NCBI GenBank assembly: GCA_964016875.1
Contig: OZ024729.1
Location: 27,610,494-27,674,493 of the forward strand
Reading direction: 5' to 3'
Source of the DNA: Fallopia convolvulus
Lineage: Eukaryota; Streptophyta; Magnoliopsida; Caryophyllales; Polygonaceae
DNA: 64,000 nucleotides
Below are positions 56,465-64,000 of the stretch, piece by piece. The notes beneath the pieces were generated by a model. It had not been told where the DNA came from. It searched no databases and was given only the letters and a program-made list of their open reading frames with translations. Position numbers and translations under genes: made by a program. Every line of letters starts with the position of its first letter. Position 1 is the first letter of the stretch.

Positions 56465-59400
56465 TTATGCTTTATCACACAAGTCCTTTCCAGTATTAAC
56501 AGCAATAGGACTACGAACGTAGTGATCGCCATCCGACCACGTCAAGCCTCCAAACACATAATCTCCACTACAATACTCCGCCTTAATCCTCACTTCAAAT
56601 CTTCTCTCTTCACCAACATGCTTAAACCTCAACAATTTAGGATTAACCGAAATCCGAACTCCCCTAGGATTCTTCACAGAGACCCTATAAGTGCCGGGTG
56701 TGCCCACATTGGTCAACCGTCGTGTGAGAGTGACCGATTCTCCAACACGAATTTGGGGAACCGAGATCGACGGGTAGTTGAAGTGGTTGAGGCTAGCGTT
56801 AGAACTGCACTTGTAATGGCCGCTTGATCTTCCAAGGAATGGTTTGATGTATGTCTCATTGTAGCCGATGGCGCAGAGGAAGTCCAAGTAGTTCTCTGTT
56901 GATGTGTTGTAGACCAAGCCCGGATCCATCGCCTTGTTGGGTCGGATGTGACCCGATCCATAGCCAAACGGGTTCGCTTTCTTGAAGTTGCTGTCCAACA
57001 TTGAGTTGTTGTTGTTGTCTCGGGTTCGTGCTGGTATGACATGCACACATATATATTATACATGATAGTACAAAATTTGTTTGTTTAAGGATATTGATTA
57101 GTAATCGAGTGACTTCAGCGGACACAATTTAGAGTTCATTAGACAAATTGAACCATCCATTAAAATGCAAGTCATAAAGCTAGGTTTATATACAAATAAG
57201 CTTAGTTTTAATCTTCCATTGACAATTTATTAATTTCATACAGTACAAATTGATTTTGTGCAAATGATGGAAAACTTAATTAGGAATTGAAGGGGAAAGT
57301 TTGAAAGGCTTACCGGTGGTCATGATGGCGGATCTAATGGCAGCGGGGCTCCAATGAGGATAAAGGGCCTTGAGGGATCCGACAAGACCCGCGACATGGG
57401 GGCATGACATAGAAGTACCCGACATGGAAATGTACGAAAACCGTCGTCGGTCCACTGCTTCCTCGGTGGGACTAATGGCCTTACTATAAGCTGCTATGAT
57501 GTCCACTCCCGGGGCAGTGATATCCGGCTGAAAAATCCATGTACATGATTCATATATATAGGACTTAAGATTAACAACGCACAATTAAAGTAATCTATAT
57601 CACTAATTAATCACCTTTATAATTTGAGGTGTAACAACGTTTGGACCCCTAGAGGAGAAGGAAGCCATGAACGGAGCCGGCTTTGTGTTCATAACGTTTG
57701 TTGGGGTTGAAAGGTAAGCCATGGGATTCCTAAACAAATTAAATCAGGAGTTCTATACGTTATGGTTATATACTAGAGAGAGAATATATCAACGAAGAAC
57801 GGAAGAAGCTAGGTAACGTTACTTGGTGGAGTTGATGTAGGCAAAGAGTTTAAGGCCGTCTAGGTAGCTAACATGAGAAGCCGGTAGGATATGGGCATCC
57901 GCCATGATCTCGTTGCCGGTAGCCTTGTTGTTGCAGAGGATCATGCCGTTGGCTCCCGCCTGCCATGCCGCAACGCCCTTCTGAACCCTAGAGTTTGACC
58001 CTCTAACACATGCCAATATCTTCCCTTTCACTTTCTTTGGATTCAGGTTTCCTGCCATACACAACTCCCTGTATAAAACATTTTCAATTAATTTCAATCA
58101 GCAATTCAATTCATTATAGCCTAGGAATTATGTGCATGGTGTCACCTAATTAAGAAAGTTTCAGCATTAATGAAAAGATATTGTGTACATATGTAACGTA
58201 AATATAATGTATAATATAGTACACATACGCATCTTGAGCTGAAGCGTTTGAATGTTTTGCTTGTTTGCCGGTGACAAGCGGATAGAACGTCGCTTCTCCT
58301 TTCAAACCCTTTGAAGCACTTGTTCCCTACATTTACATCCAACAAAGAAAAAAACTCAGCATGTATTTTCAACTAATCAACTTATTATAACATTCAATAT
58401 TCAATGTGATGCAGATGTAGCAATTAATTAAGCTTAGGTAGGTTAATTACCTTGAGGCTCTGACCATTGGGGAGAAGAACAAAAGACTGGAACTCACGAT
58501 CAACGGTGCTAGCCCCAACCGTAAAGATCCAAGGGGCCACATTCGCCACCGTCTGCTCCCCAGGCCCATCGTTTCCGGCGGAGGCCACAACAACGATCCC
58601 CTTTTACATTGATACCTTATATTAAATAATAATAATTAATAAAAAAAAAGATACCAGTGTCAAGATTCGCAATAATGACGTCTTCTCCAAATCTGGATTT
58701 ATTCCAGAGTGAGCCAGAGTCGATGCTTCCCTTCTCTTCCAGCAACATGAAATCCCAGGAATGGGTCGTGTGTAATTTCATAGGTTTGTCCAAGAACACT
58801 GATACCACATTTGGGTCCTCTTCATTCAGTCAAACAAAACCAAGAATGTTAGAACATGGAAAAAAAAAACAATTCAAAAAATTAAATGAATCCAAATGCC
58901 CAGAGTTAATTTGCATGAATAATATATTACTTGCAATCTCAGTTGCTTGGTCCTTGTCGAGCATGGCGACAAACCCGTTGATGTATCTTTTGTACGAGTA
59001 GATAATCGCATCCTTTGCTTCATCGTAACTTCATGAAAATTATGAAGCTCAACATTCAAATTCAAAAAAATGAAATGTAATGAATCAAACAACTAGCTAG
59101 TCATCAGTTCAGAATAAAGATGCATATATATATGTACCTTCCAATATAAGAAGCAAGGAGCTCATGGTGCGACTCCTTAGCTCGTTCGAGATCTTGAATA
59201 TCGGGATCGGAGCCGTGTGAATGCGATCCCATGTACACTATGTATGACTACACACTCACAACAACGGTGAAGCATAAGAATTTACATTTTAGGGACATTT
59301 TAATACCCTAAACCTAACAATTAATAGCTCTATATATACATGCATGCAGTATGTGAAGTAGAACAATATGTATGTAACAAGAGTTAAGCAAGATGGAGGA

Positions 59401-59490
59401 GAATACCCTTTTGGCTGCATATGCATTCGACGCAGGTAATAGACAGTAGACTAGCAGAAGAATAGCAATGGCGTTTCTAGAGAGCGCCAT
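56465..59490 (-). pseudogene. SBT5.3: Subtilisin-like protease, internally deleted (catalytic His region lost)
   Basis: Tandem paralogue of the gene at 1-3204. Exons: 59407-59490, 59138-59247, 58931-59028, 58655-58819, remnant 58451-58603, 58229-58326, 57823-58068, 57615-57729, 57314-57527, 56465-57030. Five internal exons have the same lengths as in the other gene (110, 98, 165, 115, 214 bp). Signal peptide, I9 propeptide, catalytic Asp (NLDTG, codon 58659-58661), oxyanion Asn (ASAGNDGP), PA insert, catalytic Ser (GTSMSCPH) and complete C-terminal Fn3-like domain are present. The exon after DTG and about 150 codons of the next, including the catalytic His (GHGSH in the paralogue), are missing. 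They are replaced by about 50 bp of AT-rich filler between two GATACC repeats, and the remnant opens with an in-frame TAA (58604-58606). Peptidase activity is not expected. Confidence 0.85.
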
Positions 59491-60424
59491 TTTCCCTCAG
59501 ATTGAAGGTTTGCTAAAATCGGGATATTAATTAAGAAATGTCCAAGCAATATGAGATATATATACATGATATATATTTTTTTTGAAGATATATACATGAT
59601 ATATTATGCTTAAGCTAGAAAGCAATCTGGCCATATGATTTGATAGAACAGAATGGTAAGATCGCGCGAGTAGGTATGAATATGCACAAATTTAAATGGA
59701 AATTAGTGATTACTTCTTAAGGATATACATCGCATTATGATGATACAGATATTAATTCAATCCATATAATTTCAAATCAATATTATTTCCCATTATATCA
59801 TATAGTATGATATGATGGGTTTGACTAATTCAGAAAACTAATTTTGAATAATGTTTGATTTGAATAAATTCGAATTGGCACAAAAAAATATGACGGTATT
59901 TTAATGCTTGGAGATTGCAACAAAAATGCATCCTAGCTAGTATATTTTCCACGATGGATGGATCATTAGAACCACAACAGATACGATGAGATGATGATCC
60001 TAATTAAAAACAAATCTCTCATCTCTCATATCCTTCTCTTATGCTATATAAGGCAATGAGTATAGGTTTTCTTTTTCAAAACAGTAATCATCGTAATCAT
60101 CAATATCAATATCTATTAACTAAAGCCGAAGCAATTTCTGCCACCACGTTGCGTCACATCACCCCTTTATTAAAATAATAATTTTAAATAGTTAATTATG
60201 CAAAAAAAAAGTTATCTAAAAACTAAACATAAAGATAAAATACTATTTGTAAAAATTTATCCCCAAATAAATATAAAGATAAAATAATATTAGTAGATTT
60301 GACCAAAATAGATAAAAAAAAAGTACATTATATTTATTAGATTTGTAAAAGATACATTAAAAAAAGATAAGAAAAAAATATGTACACGTGATCACATATA
60401 TATCTTTGAAATAAAACAATCATA
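59491..60424. other. Upstream region of the right subtilase
   Basis: AT-rich. A minus-strand TATATATA near 59556-59563 could be the core promoter. The stretch 59984-60112 is repeated at 62765-62892. No gene supported. Confidence 0.4.
59984..60112. repeat. Direct repeat, copy 1
   Basis: About 129 bp nearly identical to 62765-62892. It marks the start of a partly duplicated block that includes the Helitron-like element. Confidence 0.7.
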
Positions 60425-62107
60425 TCTATCTATGACTATATATTAAAGTTGTAACTTTTCTATCCACCACATTAATTCTGGTCTCATCTTATATTAAAAA
60501 AATTATTTATGTTATTTTTTTCCTATTAAATTCCTTTCTATTTATTCATGTGGAAAAAAATTAATTCGAAGATAAATTATTTATATAATTACTTGTCCTA
60601 AATTAAATTTTTATAAAAAAAATTATGTTATATTTTGATTATTTTCCTAAATTTCCTTTTTGTATTTTTATGTAAATATGGAAGATAAATTATATCTATG
60701 ACTTGATATTTTATTAGATATATATTTTAAAAAAGATATTAATAAAAAAATATAATATAAAATTTAATTTAAGTAATTTATTGCCTATAATATGTACAAA
60801 AATTATTTTATTTTTGAAATCAAATAAAACAAATTAAATCTAGATTATTAAGTTTAAAATTGAAGATAAACATTGATTATTAAGATAAAATAATCTATAT
60901 TGCTCTTTTTCCTTGACAATATTTCATAAACAGGTTTAACTCATTATATTTGTTGGGCCGTTAACGACTATATGGATTTAATATTTAATTTATTTAATGA
61001 ATAGTATTTTAATTCATTATAAAAATAAAAATAATGTATTTATTAGAAAAATCATTAATGTGAGCCAATCTACAAATAAGAATGATAACTTTTAAATTTT
61101 CCATCTATAAATATTTTGTATTTTATATATTAATTTTTTATCTATAAATATGATAGTTAAATGCAATATTGTCATCAAATTTTAATGTCTCAATCACCAT
61201 ATTTTTAGTTAGTAATTTTTTATAATAATATTTCTATTCATAAATATGACAAGTTTTTTAATTAATATGGACCATGTTTTTAATTGTAGATTTTATATTA
61301 AATTTTATATTTTCTTATATTAATTTTTTGTTTAGAAGTATGATAACTTTTTAATTTTTCTATCCATAAACATGTTGATTTTTTATACTAACTTTCTATT
61401 AATAAGTATGAAAATTTTTTAATTAATTCGGTATGGATATGTTGTGTTTTACAATATATTAAATTTCTATTCATAAGTATGTTAATTTTTTATATTACAG
61501 ATATGTAAATAAATAAATAAAAATTATTGATCCTTTACTGTTAAACCGATTAATCGGGTCAGTTCAATTGAGTTTAGGTTCAGTCATTTCGGATTCGTGT
61601 TGAGTACGAATTCATGTCGTTAAAATTTATGGATTGATTGAGTCAATTCATTGTGCTTTTTGTGCGTGTTCGAGTGAACCCTATGAGTTAATATCATCAA
61701 CTTTTTTTATAATTATTACATAAATATTGCAAACAACATTTTAAAAAATAAGATATTATTGGTATACATTTTGTGTATCCCTTAATAAATAAGTAAAAAA
61801 TTATTATTCCATTAATGTTAAAACAATTAATCGAGTAGATTTAGTTAAGTTCCGATTCGAGTTCAGTTTTGCTTCATGGCATTAAAATTTACAGATAAAT
61901 TGAGTCAATTAGTTGTGGTTTTTATGCATGTTTGAGTCGTCCTAATAGATCGAGAGCATCTACTTTTAATGATTATCAAAATAGCATTATATCAAAATAA
62001 TATCTTGATAATAAAACAATATTATTTTTACTATATCATATGTAAATTAATATATTAGTACTTTTTATTTGAAAAAGCCCCCGAGCAAGGCCCGGGTCAT
62101 AAACTAG
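60425..62107 (+). mobile_element. Putative non-autonomous Helitron
   Basis: 5-prime TCTATCTATGACTATATATT after an A, a 3-prime end in CTAG before a T, preceded by a GC-rich imperfect hairpin (CCCCCGAGCAAGGCCCGGG) about ten bases upstream. These are Helitron hallmarks. The interior is AT-rich and non-coding. The 5-prime end is less certain than the 3-prime end. Confidence 0.4.
61541..61945. repeat. Internal direct repeat within the Helitron-like element
   Basis: Stretches at 61541-61690 and 61820-61945 share order and wording (AACCGATTAATCG-like, then AAAATTTA and GAGTCAATT), diverged, about 280 bp apart. Confidence 0.4.
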
Positions 62108-62764
62108 TACTTGTAACTAAAGTCGAATCCTTCTATCCTACGTGTCGTCGCTTTAACTATGCCACATAGGCGTTTTAATTTTTTCATTTACCTATTTGCC
62201 CTTCGTATATTTAAGTATTTATAATTCTTAAAACTATATTTAGAGATCTTAAAATTTGGCAAGTTGTGTTAGGAGCATAATACATTATGGAATTTTTTTA
62301 TTGAATATAATAATACTAATATACAAGTATATTAAGAGATCTTAACATTTGGCAAGAAACATACTCTTCATTATGAAATAATTTTTTAATATAATAATGT
62401 TACTACAATCATATTTAGATATATTAAAATTTGGCAAGTGATAGAAACATAATCTTCATTATAAAATATTTTTAAAATATTAATATAATAATATTACTAT
62501 TTTTTTAAAATATTAAGAACATAAATATTATATTTCAATTATTTTTAAATGATAATTAAAATATAATTTATATTATTAAATCATATATATATAAATCTAT
62601 ATATAATAAATCATGTGCAAGGCATGTGTATAAAAACAATCCTTTTCCATTATTATTTTTGGATACATACAATTTATTTTCCTAATAAATTATTATTCGT
62701 TTTATACTCTAGAAAAAACTTAAATAGAAGATTTTATTAAACTAAATTATTTAAGCTAACTTTT

Positions 62765-62892
62765 CGATGAGATGATGATCCTAATTAAAAACAAATCTCT
62801 CATCTCTCATATCCTTCTCTTATGCTATTATAAGGCAATGAGTATAGGTTTTCTTTTTGAAAACAGTAATCATTGTAATCATCAATATCATA
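62765..62892. repeat. Direct repeat, copy 2
   Basis: Matches 59984-60112 and begins the second block. Confidence 0.7.
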
Positions 62893-64000
62893 ACCATAAC
62901 CTAAAGCGGAGGTTAAAAAAATTATTAAACGACACATGTTACTTTTAGATTGGACCACATCACTCCTTTTTTTTTTAAAAATAATCTTTTTATTTTTGGA
63001 TATGATAAATTCTTAACGATGTTTTTAGAATATAGGATATAAAATCTCATTATTAAACAATATTTTATTTTTGGATATGATAGATAGGAAGATCATTAGT
63101 AAATTTTTTTATACTATCATACAAATTCTAAAATATTTATTTTATTTTTAGATAGAATCTTTTTTTTAACTAAGATATCTTAATTGATTATTTTTTATTG
63201 TTTATATTTATATGTTAAATAAAACAATCAATATATTAGTTTTTTAAAATATCATTGCATATATTAATTTTTATTTATTATTCTTAGATAAGATACTATT
63301 TTAAAGATAATATATATATAATTTTTTAAAAATATTCTCGCCTATATTAATTTATAATTATTATTTTTGGAAATAATAATTTTTTGTAGATAAAATATGT
63401 ATAATTTATTAAAAATATCCTATATAAAATTACACATGTAAACCACACATTAAACCACATCATCCATCTTTTTAATATCCTATATAATTGGGATATTTTT
63501 TATTGGTTGAAATCTAATTGTAGACCAATATATAAATATTTTATTTATATCTTAAAAAATAAATTATTTATATTTATATAAATAATTTATATAAGATAAC
63601 TTGATTTAATTTATTTTTTAAGTATTATTAAATTTGAATATTAATAATAATAAAAAGTTCTAAATTCTAGAAAAACTTAAAAGATAATTTTGTTAAAATA
63701 ATTTACTTACCATAACTTTATTTATTATTAAATTGGGATATTACTAATAAAAAAGAGTTCTAGATTCTAAAAAAACCTTTAAATTTATCTTAGTTATATA
63801 CAAATTAAAAATTAATTTGCATCTTAAGATCATGTTCCTAGATAATTCATGTATTTAAAAAAATATTATTAATATTTTGTTTAAGCGAAACTCGTACAAG
63901 GTACGGAAATACATACTAGTACTATAACTAAAGTTGAATCCTTCTATCCTAGGTGTCATCGTCTTAACTATGCCACGTAGGCGTTTTAATTTTTTCATTT
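62893..64000. other. AT-rich block with a second Helitron-like 3-prime end
   Basis: No gene supported. At 63880-63919 a weaker hairpin (CGTACAAGGTACG) is followed by CTAG at 63916-63919. The next 80 bp repeat 62109-62190 (ACTAAAGT, then CTTCTATCCTA and TAGGCG). The block is cut by the window edge. Confidence 0.4.

Noticed and set aside
60425..64000. Genes in the AT-rich right arm
   Set aside because: No open frame of useful length, no recognised motif and strong AT bias; treated as non-coding.
1..64000. CRISPR arrays, bacterial operons, rRNA or tRNA genes
   Set aside because: None seen. Regular spacing of the dyad motifs is not a CRISPR array: units are short, palindromic and paired, with no unique spacers of constant length.

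Overview
This is nuclear DNA of a flowering plant, most likely a eudicot. It shows intron-split subtilase genes with plant-type domain order, Athila-lineage Ty3/gypsy elements primed by tRNA-Asp, a Sirevirus-like Ty1/copia element, a plant-type LINE, a hAT-type MITE and Helitron-like ends. I cannot name the genus. No prokaryotic operons, rRNA, tRNA or CRISPR arrays were seen.

Layout. (1) 1-3204, minus strand: a subtilisin-like protease gene (SBT5.3/AIR3 type) that runs off the left edge. (2) 3.6-55.9 kb: a nested transposon island of about 52 kb. A minus-strand LINE is now in three pieces (3592-3865, 43099-43978, 53913-about 54075). An old plus-strand copia element (copia-1, 3866-43098) landed in it, and so did a minus-strand Sirevirus-like copia element (copia-B, 43984-53907, 5-bp target duplication). 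Copia-1 was itself opened by Athila element A (from 6489). A's gag was opened by Athila element B (15647-28189, perfect 5-bp target duplication). A third Athila element C (30123-41687) is fused to the truncated right LTR of A, and the fused A/C junction occurs twice. A solo Athila-type LTR (54330-55792, 5-bp target duplication) lies at the right. (3) 56465-59490, minus strand: a second subtilase of the same family, a pseudogene that has lost the segment with the catalytic histidine. (4) 59.5-64 kb: very AT-rich DNA with Helitron-like ends and a partial tandem duplication. The two subtilases share exon sizes and orientation, so they look like a tandem pair pushed apart by the island.

The most unusual signal is not a gene. 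Each Athila-type element carries its own short dyad-symmetric motif in clusters: GGTCG-N4-CGACC in C and, with TTAA as spacer, in the solo LTR; CCGCG-N2-CGCGG in A; ATTGCGCGG/CCGCGCAAT in B. In C, the solo LTR and the LTRs of A and B the sites come in pairs whose starts are almost always exactly 21 bp apart, which is two turns of B-DNA. Clusters recur at equivalent places: the LTR, the gag-protease linker, the spacer before the 3-prime ORF and, in A and C, the RNase H-integrase linker. The arms are kept while spacer bases vary. That fits binding sites for a dimeric, cooperatively binding protein better than simple repeats. Each element also encodes a divergent ORF in the env position, so an element-specific DNA-binding or anti-silencing pairing is a testable hypothesis, not a demonstrated one.
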